NCBI RefSeq assembly: GCF_044454545.1 | Contig: NZ_JBITDV010000008.1 | Span: forward strand, 1-64,000 | Length of the DNA: 64,000 nt | Reading direction: 5' to 3' | Source of the DNA: Cryptosporangium sp044454545 | GTDB taxonomy: Bacteria > Actinomycetota > Actinomycetes > Mycobacteriales > Cryptosporangiaceae | In this document: one piece after another, positions 42,411-50,832 of the stretch | How positions within the stretch are numbered: the first letter of the stretch is position 1 | Layout: the number at the start of each line of letters is the position of its first letter | The notes under the pieces: generated by a model | Seen by the model: the letters and a program-made list of their open reading frames with translations, nothing else | Databases searched by the model: none | Told to the model about the DNA's origin: nothing | Position numbers and translations under genes: made by a program

Positions 42411-43043
42411 TTAGCCGGCGATGAGTTTGGGGCCCAGGCCCGCGAGTTTGGAGAGGTAGGCGGTAGCACCCGCGGTGCCGGTGGCCTGGGGGGTGGTGAG
42501 CGTGAGCGTGTACGCGGTCTCGTCGCCGAGCCAGCCGACCTCGGCGGCCGGGCCGTTCGTGCCGCTCGGCGCGATCACCCGCTTGTACGCCGCCCGGCCG
42601 AGGCCGCCCTGGTCGTCGGCCTTGTCGGGGACGAAGTCCTTCTCGTAGTCGTCCTCGGAGACCTCGCCCTCCAGCGGCGTCGCGACGAACGTGAGATCGG
42701 GCAGGGCCTCGTCGAGCGTCATCAGCACACACGTGCGGACACCGCCCTCCTTGCCGCTCGCGGCCGAGGCCTGGAACGTCAGCCCGAGATACGTCCGCAC
42801 CTCGCTGAACGTGATCGACTTGCAGATCCCGCCGGCCGAAGCAGCCGGCGGGACGCTGGTCGGGATCGCGGACGGCGAGGGCGACGCCGACGGCGATGCC
42901 GAGGCCGTCGTGCCGACCGTCGGCGCGGCCACCGCGGTCTTCTTGTCGGACGACGGGTCGGCGTCGTCCCCGGTGCAGGCCGCGGTGGCGACCAGGCCCC
43001 CGAGCGCGAGCGCGACGCCGAGCAGGCGGGTGGGGGGACGCAT
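42411..43043 (-). CDS. Putative secreted lipoprotein of unknown function
   Basis: 210 aa. Signal peptide MRPPTRLLGVALALGGLVAT with lipobox ATAAC, then a Ser/Pro/Thr-rich linker and a folded domain of about 140 residues with two Cys (GGICKSITFSEVRTYLG, GGVRTCVLMT). This resembles DUF3558-type actinobacterial lipoproteins weakly. The start was set at ATG 43043, with GGAG close upstream. Its stop abuts the 15-bp repeat array. Confidence 0.75.
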   Translation of the reverse strand: MRPPTRLLGVALALGGLVATAACTGDDADPSSDKKTAVAAPTVGTTASASPSASPSPSAIPTSVPPAASAGGICKSITFSEVRTYLGLTFQASAASGKEGGVRTCVLMTLDEALPDLTFVATPLEGEVSEDDYEKDFVPDKADDQGGLGRAAYKRVIAPSGTNGPAAEVGWLGDETAYTLTLTTPQATGTAGATAYLSKLAGLGPKLIAG

Positions 43044-43074
43044 CTCCGGCTCCTCCGGCTTCTGCGCCTTCTGC

Positions 43075-43120
43075 GGCGCGGACAGTTCGGCGGCGCCTCC
43101 TGAGGCGCGGACAGTTCGGC
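43075..43120. repeat. Direct repeat upstream of the lipoprotein gene
   Basis: GGCGCGGACAGTTCGGC occurs twice, at 43075-43091 and 43104-43120, 29 bp apart. The copies lie between the lipoprotein start and the DUF4192 stop region and could be a regulator site or a simple duplication. Confidence 0.6.
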
Positions 43121-43125
43121 CGCCA

Positions 43126-44577
43126 TCATCGCGCATCGGCACCACCCGCCCGGCGCGGGGAGGCGTTACCGCCGGTGGATTTCGGCACCGTGCCCGACTC
43201 TCGGCCGTCGGCGTCGGCGTCGTGCACAGCCGGGGCAGGTGTCCCGGCGTGGGGACTGCTCAGACCCAGGGCCGACTCGACGTCGGAAGGCCGGAAGCCG
43301 TTTTCGAGGCTGGTGAGGACCAGGTCGGCCATCCGGTAGTCGGGATCGTCGGCAAGCGCGCGCCGCAGGTACGCGTCGGCCAGCGCACCGTCGCCCTGGC
43401 GGTACGCGCTCACCGCGAGCAGCGTCGCGGGCGCGGCCGCGTACGGCGGCGGGACCCGGCGGACCAGCGCGCGCCAGAGCGCGGCCGCAGCATCGGCGAG
43501 CGGGCCGCCGGTCCAGGCGAACGACGCGTCCCGGACCGCGAGGTTCCGCAACGCCACCGCGGCCAGCGCAACCATCCGGTCGTCGTACCGCCCGAGCTCC
43601 TCGGGGCCCTCAGACCCGTCATCCCTCGCCGAGCCGTCGAGCCCGGCGGCCGGGCCGCCGGCGCCGCCCAAGCCCGCGGAGCGGGCGGAGCCCCCGGAGG
43701 CCTCGGAGGCCTCGGGGCGGGCGGAGCCGTCGGGGCGGGCGGCGTCGCGGGTCAGGCGGCCCTGGATCGCGGCCAGGTCTCGGGCGGCCTGGGCGGCCTG
43801 GGCTTCGCCCGCCAGTGCGTCCTCGCGCGCGCTGAGGGCCGCTTCCAAGCCCTTGCTGGGCTCGCCGGGCTCTCGGTCGACCGATCCGACCATCGCCGAC
43901 CGGTCGCTGAACACCGGACGCCCGGCCGCGACCCGGAGCACCTCCAGCAGTGACGTCGGCCCCGACCCGAGCGGCAGTCCGTCGGGCGGGCAGCAGGGGT
44001 TTTCGCAGGTGTACGACCACCAGCGGCCGGCCTCGGCCCGGAGCAGCTCCCGCACCTCGAGCCCGGTGTCGTGCAGCGCCGCCCGCACGGCGAACGCCAT
44101 GGGGGCCCCGGGCAGGTAGGTGCGCCCCTCCCCTGCGACTCGCACCGGCTCGGATGCCGATGGCACCGACGCGGCGCCCGCCGCTCCGAGGGCGCCCGCG
44201 CCCGCGCTACCCGCCGGCCCCACGGCGCCCGCAGACCCCGCAACGTCCACAGACCCCGGAAAGGCCGCAGACCGCGGAAAGGCCGGCGTCGGGCGGGCGT
44301 CCGGGGGCGGGGCGGTGAACAGGACCGCGACGCACGCCGAGATGTTCTCGGCGGCCAGCCGACCGGCGAGATGTTCGGCCGCGGGCCGCTCGAGGCCGGC
44401 CTCGGGCAAGTCGATGCGCATCGTCATCCGCAACCGGAGGTGCGGGCCGGCCAGACCGAGCAGGACGACGCTCGCCGCCGGATGGAATCCGAGGAGCTGC
44501 GGGACCGCGCGGACGATCTCCGGCGGAGTGCGGAGCTGCACCACCGGCTGGCCGGGCGGGGACGAGAGGGAGTTCAT
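43126..44577 (-). CDS. DUF4192 domain-containing protein
   Basis: 483 aa. DUF4192 features include VQLRTPPEIVRAVPQLLGFHPAASVVLLGL at the N-terminus and the tetratricopeptide-like AYRQGDGALADAYLRRALADDPDYRMADLV at the C-terminus. Two low-complexity Gly/Ala/Ser inserts (about residues 98-140 and 280-320) interrupt the family sequence. Function unknown; widespread in actinobacteria. ATG 44577 lacks a strong ribosome site. Confidence 0.85.
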   Translation of the reverse strand: MNSLSSPPGQPVVQLRTPPEIVRAVPQLLGFHPAASVVLLGLAGPHLRLRMTMRIDLPEAGLERPAAEHLAGRLAAENISACVAVLFTAPPPDARPTPAFPRSAAFPGSVDVAGSAGAVGPAGSAGAGALGAAGAASVPSASEPVRVAGEGRTYLPGAPMAFAVRAALHDTGLEVRELLRAEAGRWWSYTCENPCCPPDGLPLGSGPTSLLEVLRVAAGRPVFSDRSAMVGSVDREPGEPSKGLEAALSAREDALAGEAQAAQAARDLAAIQGRLTRDAARPDGSARPEASEASGGSARSAGLGGAGGPAAGLDGSARDDGSEGPEELGRYDDRMVALAAVALRNLAVRDASFAWTGGPLADAAAALWRALVRRVPPPYAAAPATLLAVSAYRQGDGALADAYLRRALADDPDYRMADLVLTSLENGFRPSDVESALGLSSPHAGTPAPAVHDADADGRESGTVPKSTGGNASPRRAGGADAR

Positions 44578-44672
44578 GGCACCGGAGCATGCGGGAAGTC
44601 ACCACTCCGACGGGGGTGCTCGGCCTCCCGCTGGGGACAACCCGCCGCCCTGTGGACGACGGCAGACGCCCG

Positions 44673-45290
44673 CTAGCGCAAGGTACCGGCGCGCCAGGCC
44701 GCGGCGGCCCGGGTCAGGCCCTCGGCGCAGGCGCGGTTGCGGCCGGACCGATCGCGTTCGGCATCACCGTCGGGGCCCTCGGCCGCGAGGAACAGCCGCC
44801 CCGCCGCAACGACCCGGAAGAACGCGGCACCCCGCTCCAGCGCGACCCCGAGATCGCCGTCGTAGAGCCCGCTGAGCACGGAATCCGCCACCGCGGCGAT
44901 CGCGTCCGGGTCGGCGTCGTCGCGGACGCCGGCCACGACCTCGTCGACCGGCGCGAGCGAACGGCCGGTGCGATACAGACGGGCGACTTCGGTGCCGTTC
45001 TCGGTGCACCAGGTCTGGAGCAGGTAGAGCGCCCAGAGCGCGCCGGGCAGCGAGTCGGCCGGAGCGCCGCGCCACAGGTCGGCGAGCGTGTCCAACCCGA
45101 CGGTGTCGGCGAGGCGGACGAAGCGGTCGGTCGGATCGCCTGCCGCGTCGCGCCCGACCGAAACCAGCGCCGCGGCGGTGGCGTGCGCCAGCTCCAGCCG
45201 GGCCGAGGGCTCGCCTGCGACCGAACCCTCGATCAGACGCTCGAGGTCGGCGGCGAGGATCGGACGGGTATGACGGGGAGGTTCTGACAC
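44673..45290 (-). CDS. Conserved hypothetical cytoplasmic protein
   Basis: 205 aa, mostly helical: RPILAADLERLIEGSVAGEPSARLELAHATAAALV, WALYLLQTWCTENG and APVDEVVAGVRDDADPDAIAAVADSVLSG. I do not recognise a named domain. The GTG at 45290 has AGGAGG eight bases upstream, which overrides the longer frame. It precedes the DUF4192 gene on the same strand with a 95-bp gap. Confidence 0.75.
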   Translation of the reverse strand: MSEPPRHTRPILAADLERLIEGSVAGEPSARLELAHATAAALVSVGRDAAGDPTDRFVRLADTVGLDTLADLWRGAPADSLPGALWALYLLQTWCTENGTEVARLYRTGRSLAPVDEVVAGVRDDADPDAIAAVADSVLSGLYDGDLGVALERGAAFFRVVAAGRLFLAAEGPDGDAERDRSGRNRACAEGLTRAAAAWRAGTLR

Positions 45291-45402
45291 GAAGGCGACC
45301 TCCTGGACGCAAGGGATGGGACCACTCCAGCGTAAGCAGAGCGAGGGGAACACGCGGCGCCTCTGCACGATCCAGCGTCGACAGGATTCACATCCGGCCC
45401 TG

Positions 45403-45540
45403 TAAAATGACCTCAGTGCGTCGGCTCGATCCAGGCCCCCGGTCCCAACTAAGTCGCTGCGAGCGACCTTCCGCCGAGAGGCGACCCGGCGGGTCGGCGT
45501 ACCCGAAGGCCGCTCCGTTCCGCGGGGCGGCCTTCGTCAT
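45403..45540 (+). ncRNA. Candidate small RNA or leader upstream of the K+ channel gene
   Basis: TCGACA (45378-45383), a 19-bp spacer and TAAAAT (45403-45408) make a plausible promoter. Downstream are four consecutive hairpins: GTCGCT-GCG-AGCGAC (45453-45467), CGCC-GAGA-GGCG (45472-45483), ACCC-GGC-GGGT (45484-45494), and a nine-bp stem 45505-45513/45527-45535. There is no reading frame with a ribosome site and no U-rich terminator. It may equally be the 5' leader of the channel gene. No known class recognised. Confidence 0.35.
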
Positions 45541-45627
45541 TGCCGGGGTCAGCGCCGGGTGCCGCTGTCCACAGGCAGGCGAGTCCCCGCTGCCGCGAAC
45601 GCCTGTTGCCGCTACCGTCTGCAGATC

Positions 45628-46689
45628 GTGACGCGTCCCGCTCCTCCGACCGCGCTGCCGAGGGCAACGGTCTGGCTACCGCAGAAGCGGTCCTCGCCGC
45701 TGCGTGCACTCGGTCTGCGGCTGTTCGCCGCGTTTGCGCTGGTCGGCGTCACGGTGGCGATGGTGTACATCGACCGCGACGGTTACCACGACAACACCGG
45801 CAGCCCGCTGAGCCTGCTCGATGCGGCGTACTACTCGGTGGTGACGCTGTCGACGACCGGTTACGGCGACATCGCACCGGCCTCGCCCTCGGCCCGGCTG
45901 GTGAACGTAATTTTCATCACTCCGGCGCGGGTGTTGTTCCTGATCATCTTGGTCGGCACCACGCTCGAGGTCCTGACCGAGCAGTACCGCGGGCAGTTCC
46001 GGCGGGAGCGGTGGAGGCAGACGGTGAAAGACCACTACGTGGTGTGCGGGTACGGCACCAAGGGCCGCAGCGCGGTCGACGCGCTGCTGGAGAACGGCGT
46101 GCCGCGGGAGAAGATCGTGGTGGTCGAACGCGACCACCGCGTCGCCCAGCACGCGGTGAACGCCGGTCTGGCGGTGGTCGAGGGCTCGTCCGGACGCTCG
46201 GCGGTGCTGTCCCAGGCACACGTCGAACGGGCGACCGCGATCATCGTGGCCCCCGACGCCGACGACGCCGCGGTGCTGACCACGCTCACCGCCCGGCAGC
46301 TGACGAACGGCCAGGTCCGGATCGTCACGACCGCGCGGGAGGCGGAGAACGCCCCGCTGCTGCGGCAGAGCGGCGCGCACCAGGTCGTGGTGTCCTCCGC
46401 GACGGCCGGGCGGCTGCTCGGCCTGGCGACGACCGACCCGCCGGTGATCGACGTCGTGGAAGACCTGCTCACGCCCGGGCACGGCATGGCCTTCGCCTGT
46501 CGCTCGGTCGTCCGCGACGAGGTGGGCAAATCACCGCGGACGCTCGACGAGGTCGTCATCGCGGTGGTCCGGCGGGGGCGCGTGGTGCAGCTGGCCGACC
46601 CCGAGACGCGTCAGCTCGAGACCGGCGACCTCCTCGTCTACATCCGCGACGACCGGACCACGAACTCGACCGGACCGAATTCCGACTGA
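45628..46689 (+). CDS. Potassium channel with cytosolic TrkA-N (RCK) domain
   Basis: 353 aa. Two membrane helices (about residues 25-45 and 90-112) flank a pore loop with the selectivity filter TTGYGD (residues 76-81). The RCK domain follows (HYVVCGYGTKGRSAVDALLENG, VVVERD, VVEGSSGRSAVL). It should conduct K+ in response to a ligand. GTG 45628 has TACCGT 10-15 bases upstream. A RecQ-like helicase gene starts 13 bases after its stop, so the two probably form an operon. Confidence 0.9.
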   Translation: MTRPAPPTALPRATVWLPQKRSSPLRALGLRLFAAFALVGVTVAMVYIDRDGYHDNTGSPLSLLDAAYYSVVTLSTTGYGDIAPASPSARLVNVIFITPARVLFLIILVGTTLEVLTEQYRGQFRRERWRQTVKDHYVVCGYGTKGRSAVDALLENGVPREKIVVVERDHRVAQHAVNAGLAVVEGSSGRSAVLSQAHVERATAIIVAPDADDAAVLTTLTARQLTNGQVRIVTTAREAENAPLLRQSGAHQVVVSSATAGRLLGLATTDPPVIDVVEDLLTPGHGMAFACRSVVRDEVGKSPRTLDEVVIAVVRRGRVVQLADPETRQLETGDLLVYIRDDRTTNSTGPNSD

Positions 46690-46702
46690 CACGGGGGACG
46701 AC

Positions 46703-48904
46703 ATGTCTGCCTCGGACGAGGCGATCCCGCACAGCGACCGCGCCGCGCACAGCGACCGCGCCGCGCACAGCGACCGCGCCGCGCACAGCGACCGCGCCGC
46801 GCTCCGCGAGCGCGCCGAGCACCATCTCCGCGAGCTCGTCGGCGATCCCGCCGCCCGGCTCCGGGACGATCAGTGGACCGCGATCGAGGCCCTGGTGGCC
46901 GATCGGCGCCGGGCACTGGTGGTCCAGCGCACCGGGTGGGGTAAATCGGCGGTCTACTTCGTCGCCACGGCCCTGCTCCGGGCCGCGGGGGGTGGGCCGA
47001 CCGTCATCGTGTCGCCGTTGCTCGCGCTGATGCGCAACCAGATCTCCGCGGCGGCACGGGCGGGCGTGCGGGCGACCACCGTCAACTCGACGAACTCCGA
47101 CGACTGGAAGCGCATCTACGGCTCGATCGGGGCGGGTGAGGTCGACGTCCTGCTGGTCTCGCCGGAGCGGCTCAACAATCCCGAGTTCCGTGACGAGGTG
47201 CTGCCCGAACTGGCGGCCAGCGCCGGGCTTCTGGTGATCGACGAGGCCCACTGCATCTCCGACTGGGGACACGACTTCCGGCCCGACTACCGGCGGATCC
47301 GGACGATGCTCGCCGACCTCCCGGCCGGTATACCGGTGCTCGCGACGACCGCGACGGCCAACGAGCGGGTGACGCGTGACGTCGCCGAGCAACTGTCGAT
47401 CACCGGGTCCCGGACGCTCGACGACGTGCTCGTGCTGCGTGGCAGCCTCGACCGGTCGTCGCTGCACCTGGGCGTCGTCGCGCTGCCGAATCAGGCGGCC
47501 CGGCTGGCCTGGCTCGGTGACCACCTGGGTGAGCTCGAGGGCTCCGGCATCATCTACTGCCTCACGGTCGCCGCGACCCAGGACGTGGCCGACTACCTGC
47601 GTTCCCGGAACTACGTCGTCTCGGCGTACTCGGGCCAGACCGAGCAGACCGAGCGGCTGGCGGCCGAAGACGACCTGCTGAACAACCGGGTGAAGGCGCT
47701 GGTCGCCACGTCGGCGCTGGGCATGGGCTTCGACAAGCCCGACCTCGGCTGGGTGATCAACCTCGGTGCGCCGCCGTCGCCGATCGCGTACTACCAGCAG
47801 GTCGGACGCGCCGGCCGAGGAACGTCGCGCGCCACCGTCGTCCTGCTGCCGGGCCGGGAGGACCGCGACGTCTGGGAGTATTTCGGCTCGCTGGCGTTCC
47901 CGCCCGAGCACGAGGTGCGCGAAACACTGCGGGTGCTGTCCGACCACGACGGCCCGATGTCGACCGCGGTGCTCGAGACCTACGTCCCGTTGCGCCGGAC
48001 GCGGCTGGAGATGATGCTCAAGGTCCTCGACGTCGACGGCGCGGTGCGCCGGGTGCGCGGGGGCTGGACGGCGACCGGCCAGTCGTGGAGCTACGACGCC
48101 GAGCGGTACGAGCGGGTCAGCGCGACGCGACGCATCGAGCAGCAGGCGATGCTCGACTACCTGACGACGTCCGACTGCCGGATGGTGTACCTCCGGCGGG
48201 CGCTGGACGACGTGGAGGCCCAGCCCTGCGGCCGGTGCGACAACTGCGGCGGGCTCGCGTTGTCGTCCGCGACCGACGCGGCCAGCCTGGAAGCGGCGAC
48301 GGATCGGCTCAGCCGTCCCGGTATACCGGTGGAGACGCGACGGATGTGGCCGACCGGGATGGCCGCGATCGGGGTCGAGCTGAAGGGCAAGATCGCGGCC
48401 GGCGAGCAGGCGGAGCCGGGACGGGCGATCGCACGCCTCACCGACCTGGGCTGGGGTAACCAGCTCCGGGAGCTGTTCGCGCCCGGGACGCCGGACGGCG
48501 AGTTGCCGGTGCCGCTGCGGCACGCGCTGGTGCAGGTGCTGGACGCGTGGAAGTTCGGTTCCGGCGTCCCGGACGGGATCGTCCACTTCGGCTCGTTGAC
48601 GCATCCGACGCTGGTCGCGCACATCGCGAACGGTCTCTCGCGGTACGCGGTGATCCCAATGCTGACGTCGTTCCGGATCGTCGGTGGCGCCGGCACCGGC
48701 GAAGGGGCAATGAACTCGGCGCAGCGGTTGCGGGCGGTGGCCGATCGGTACGTGCTGTCCGATCCGTCGGCGGTGCAGGGAAGGACCGTGCTGCTGGTCG
48801 ACGACCGAGTCAATACCGGATGGACGCTGACGGTCGCGGCGAGGACGTTGCGCCGTGCCGGCGCCGACGCCGTCTACCCCTTGGTCCTGGCCGCGGAAAG
48901 CTGA
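46703..48904 (+). CDS. RecQ-family DNA helicase fused to a C-terminal phosphoribosyltransferase domain
   Basis: 733 aa. Four hexapeptide repeats (AAHSDR, encoded by 18-bp repeats) open the protein. The helicase core has TGWGKS (residues 77-82), DEAH (180-183), LATTATANERV and QVGRAGRG. The RecQ zinc site ends in CGRCDNC (Cys509, 512, 515). In place of a winged-helix/HRDC end, residues about 570-733 form a PRTase-like domain with the PRPP loop VLLVDDRVNTGWT (696-708). The fusion suggests DNA unwinding linked to nucleotide or base chemistry; the substrate is unknown. Confidence 0.88.
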   Translation: MSASDEAIPHSDRAAHSDRAAHSDRAAHSDRAALRERAEHHLRELVGDPAARLRDDQWTAIEALVADRRRALVVQRTGWGKSAVYFVATALLRAAGGGPTVIVSPLLALMRNQISAAARAGVRATTVNSTNSDDWKRIYGSIGAGEVDVLLVSPERLNNPEFRDEVLPELAASAGLLVIDEAHCISDWGHDFRPDYRRIRTMLADLPAGIPVLATTATANERVTRDVAEQLSITGSRTLDDVLVLRGSLDRSSLHLGVVALPNQAARLAWLGDHLGELEGSGIIYCLTVAATQDVADYLRSRNYVVSAYSGQTEQTERLAAEDDLLNNRVKALVATSALGMGFDKPDLGWVINLGAPPSPIAYYQQVGRAGRGTSRATVVLLPGREDRDVWEYFGSLAFPPEHEVRETLRVLSDHDGPMSTAVLETYVPLRRTRLEMMLKVLDVDGAVRRVRGGWTATGQSWSYDAERYERVSATRRIEQQAMLDYLTTSDCRMVYLRRALDDVEAQPCGRCDNCGGLALSSATDAASLEAATDRLSRPGIPVETRRMWPTGMAAIGVELKGKIAAGEQAEPGRAIARLTDLGWGNQLRELFAPGTPDGELPVPLRHALVQVLDAWKFGSGVPDGIVHFGSLTHPTLVAHIANGLSRYAVIPMLTSFRIVGGAGTGEGAMNSAQRLRAVADRYVLSDPSAVQGRTVLLVDDRVNTGWTLTVAARTLRRAGADAVYPLVLAAES

Positions 48905-48911
48905 CCGAGGC

Positions 48912-49010
48912 CGGCCGGCCCGCCTCGCTGACCCGGCCGACCCACCTCGGTGGCCCGGCCGCCTACTTCGGTGGCCCGGCCGGCCAGCCTCGCTGACCCG
49001 GCCGGCCTAC
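48912..49010. repeat. Short imperfect duplications between RecQ fusion and HNH gene
   Basis: GCCTCGCTGACCCGGCCG occurs at 48922-48939 and 48987-49004; TCGGTGGCCCGGCCG at 48947-48961 and in near-identical form at 48967-48982. The convergent gene end falls inside the repeats. Confidence 0.8.
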
Positions 49011-49738
49011 TTCGGGCAGTCGCTGAGCATCGAGCTCAGCGCCGACTTGTCCGCGCTGGTGATCGGCAGTTGGTACTTCGTCGCCGAGCGGATGTACCGG
49101 ACCGCGTACACGCACTGAAACGCCTTCGCCGGCCGCCACACCGACGGCCCCTTGTCACTCTTGGACTGGTTCGACGAACCGTCCACCGCCACCAGGTTGT
49201 CGGGGTCGTTCGCGAACGCCAGCCGCCGCGCGGCCGACCACCGCTTCGCGCCCGAGGCCCACGCCCGCGCCAGCGGGACGATGTGGTCGATCTGGACCTT
49301 CTTCGTCGACGTGTACTTCACGCCGTTGTACGGGGAGACCCAGGTACCGGCGATCACCTTGCAACCCTCGGTGCCGTTCTTCGTCCGCACCGTGCCCTTG
49401 ACCGCGTCCCGCCGCAGGATGTCGTTGCGGGTGTCGCAGCCGTTACCGGCGAACGTGACGCCCTTCGCGGCGTCGCTCCAGGCGTCGCCGAACTTGTCCC
49501 GCTCGTAGCTGGGGTCCTTGCCCGGGATCGTCTTGATCGTCATCCCGCTCAACGTCTTGCGCGCCTGCGCGATCGAGGATTTCGACGGCTTGGCCACGCT
49601 GCCCGGGTCGGCCGGGACCTGGGCCGCCGGGGTTCCGGTCGCCGACGCGGCCGGGTCGACGAATTCGATTCCGTCACATCCGGCACCGGCCAGCACGGCC
49701 GCCAGCGCCATACTCACGACTACGAGCTTCTTCTTCAC
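49007..49738 (-). CDS. Secreted HNH-family nuclease lipoprotein (DUF1524/GmrSD C-terminal type)
   Basis: 243 aa. Signal sequence MKKKLVVVSMALAAVLAGAGC with lipobox Cys, a Pro/Ala linker, then an HNH domain: VQIDHIVPLARAW, ANDPDNLVAVDGSSNQSKSDKGPSVW. Extracellular HNH lipoproteins of this type are common in actinobacteria and may degrade environmental DNA; that role is inferred. GTG 49738 with GGAGG six bases upstream. Confidence 0.88.
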   Translation of the reverse strand: MKKKLVVVSMALAAVLAGAGCDGIEFVDPAASATGTPAAQVPADPGSVAKPSKSSIAQARKTLSGMTIKTIPGKDPSYERDKFGDAWSDAAKGVTFAGNGCDTRNDILRRDAVKGTVRTKNGTEGCKVIAGTWVSPYNGVKYTSTKKVQIDHIVPLARAWASGAKRWSAARRLAFANDPDNLVAVDGSSNQSKSDKGPSVWRPAKAFQCVYAVRYIRSATKYQLPITSADKSALSSMLSDCPK

Positions 49739-49792
49739 CGGGCACCTCCACGACAGCCAGTACCCGGCCGCCGTCCGGTCCTCACCCGACGG

Positions 49793-50743
49793 TCACGCGC
49801 TGGTTGGCGTCCGCAGCTTACGGCGGGCCCGTAGTGCGCCGACGACCGCTCCCGCAGCGGTTCCGATGCTGGTCCGGATCACGAGGACCGCGATGTTGAA
49901 CCGTCCGTCCCAGCCGCCGCGGCTGCCCCAGACCGCACCCGTCGCGGTACCCACCGCGACCGCGGCCCAGAACTCCGTTCGCCCCGGAATCGGCCCATCC
50001 GCCGGCCCACCGGCCGCCCACCCCGCCTGCGCCCAACCCTCCTGCGCCCAACCAGCGACCAAGCCCGGCTGCGCCGAGCCCCCCGCCCCAGCACCGGCCC
50101 CCTCGACGCCGGCCGCCCCGACGCCAGCGCCCTCGACGCCCGCGCCGGACTCCTCGACCCCCGCCGGCTCGACACGCGACCAACCCACCGGCTTCGCCTC
50201 GGCCCAGACCGGCAGCTCACGCAGCACCCGCGACAGCAGCACCAGCCCGACGACGCCACCCACCACCGTGCTCCCGTGCTGTGCCAGCATCGCGCCACTG
50301 ATCGGATGCCCGTTCACGTGGTGCGTCGACGCGAGCCACCGCAGCCGCCGTGCGCCCCAGCGTCCATCGTGGGTGAACGAATCCCAGGCGACGTGGCTCC
50401 AGGCCCCGGCCAGCGCACTCAGCACCGTCATCGCCAACGGCGGCTGCCGGTAGTCGAGCAGGGCCAGCCGCCGCAGCGGCAGCCCCGGGAACTCCGGCAG
50501 GTAGGCGGCCGCGACCGGCGCCAGGCTCCGGACCGCGAGCGCCGCCGCCGTGGTGACCGGCACGCAGAGCAATACGACGCCCGCGGTGCTGTGCGCGTTC
50601 ACCTGCCACCGCGTCCCGGCCAGCGCGAACGGCCAGTCCGGCGACATCGAGCCCAGCGCGAGCGCGGTCCCGTCGAACCACTGCGCGGCGACGAGTTTCG
50701 CGGCGAACGCCGGCACCTGGTGGGACACGTACGTGAGCGGCAT
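49793..50743 (-). CDS. DUF4184 family membrane protein
   Basis: 316 aa. MPLTYVSHQVPAFAAK and the buried His/Asp motifs GSMSPDWPF, HVAWDSFTHDGRWG are typical of DUF4184. There are about six hydrophobic helices. Residues about 195-255 are a Gly/Ala/Val/Glu-rich low-complexity insert (VEGAGVGAAGVEGAGAG). The start at ATG 50743 was preferred over the upstream GTG. Function unknown. Confidence 0.82.
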   Translation of the reverse strand: MPLTYVSHQVPAFAAKLVAAQWFDGTALALGSMSPDWPFALAGTRWQVNAHSTAGVVLLCVPVTTAAALAVRSLAPVAAAYLPEFPGLPLRRLALLDYRQPPLAMTVLSALAGAWSHVAWDSFTHDGRWGARRLRWLASTHHVNGHPISGAMLAQHGSTVVGGVVGLVLLSRVLRELPVWAEAKPVGWSRVEPAGVEESGAGVEGAGVGAAGVEGAGAGAGGSAQPGLVAGWAQEGWAQAGWAAGGPADGPIPGRTEFWAAVAVGTATGAVWGSRGGWDGRFNIAVLVIRTSIGTAAGAVVGALRARRKLRTPTSA

Positions 50744-50783
50744 GGGGCCAGTGTTGCCGCGAACCCTGTGAACCCCACCAGAC

Positions 50784-50825
50784 ACGCCGTAGGGCCCCGG
50801 GGAAACCCCCGAGGCCCTACGGCGT
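50784..50825 (-). terminator. nrdJ terminator hairpin
   Basis: A 13-bp perfect outer stem (ACGCCGTAGGGCC / GGCCCTACGGCGT) with an inner CGGGG/CCCCG stem, eight bases after the nrdJ stop. Confidence 0.85.
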
Positions 50826-50832
50826 CACGACG

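Noticed and set aside
41382..43103. 573-codon plus-strand ORF across the repeats
   Set aside because: Open only because the repeats are GC-rich and near multiples of three; it runs antisense through the lipoprotein gene and has no ribosome site or family match.
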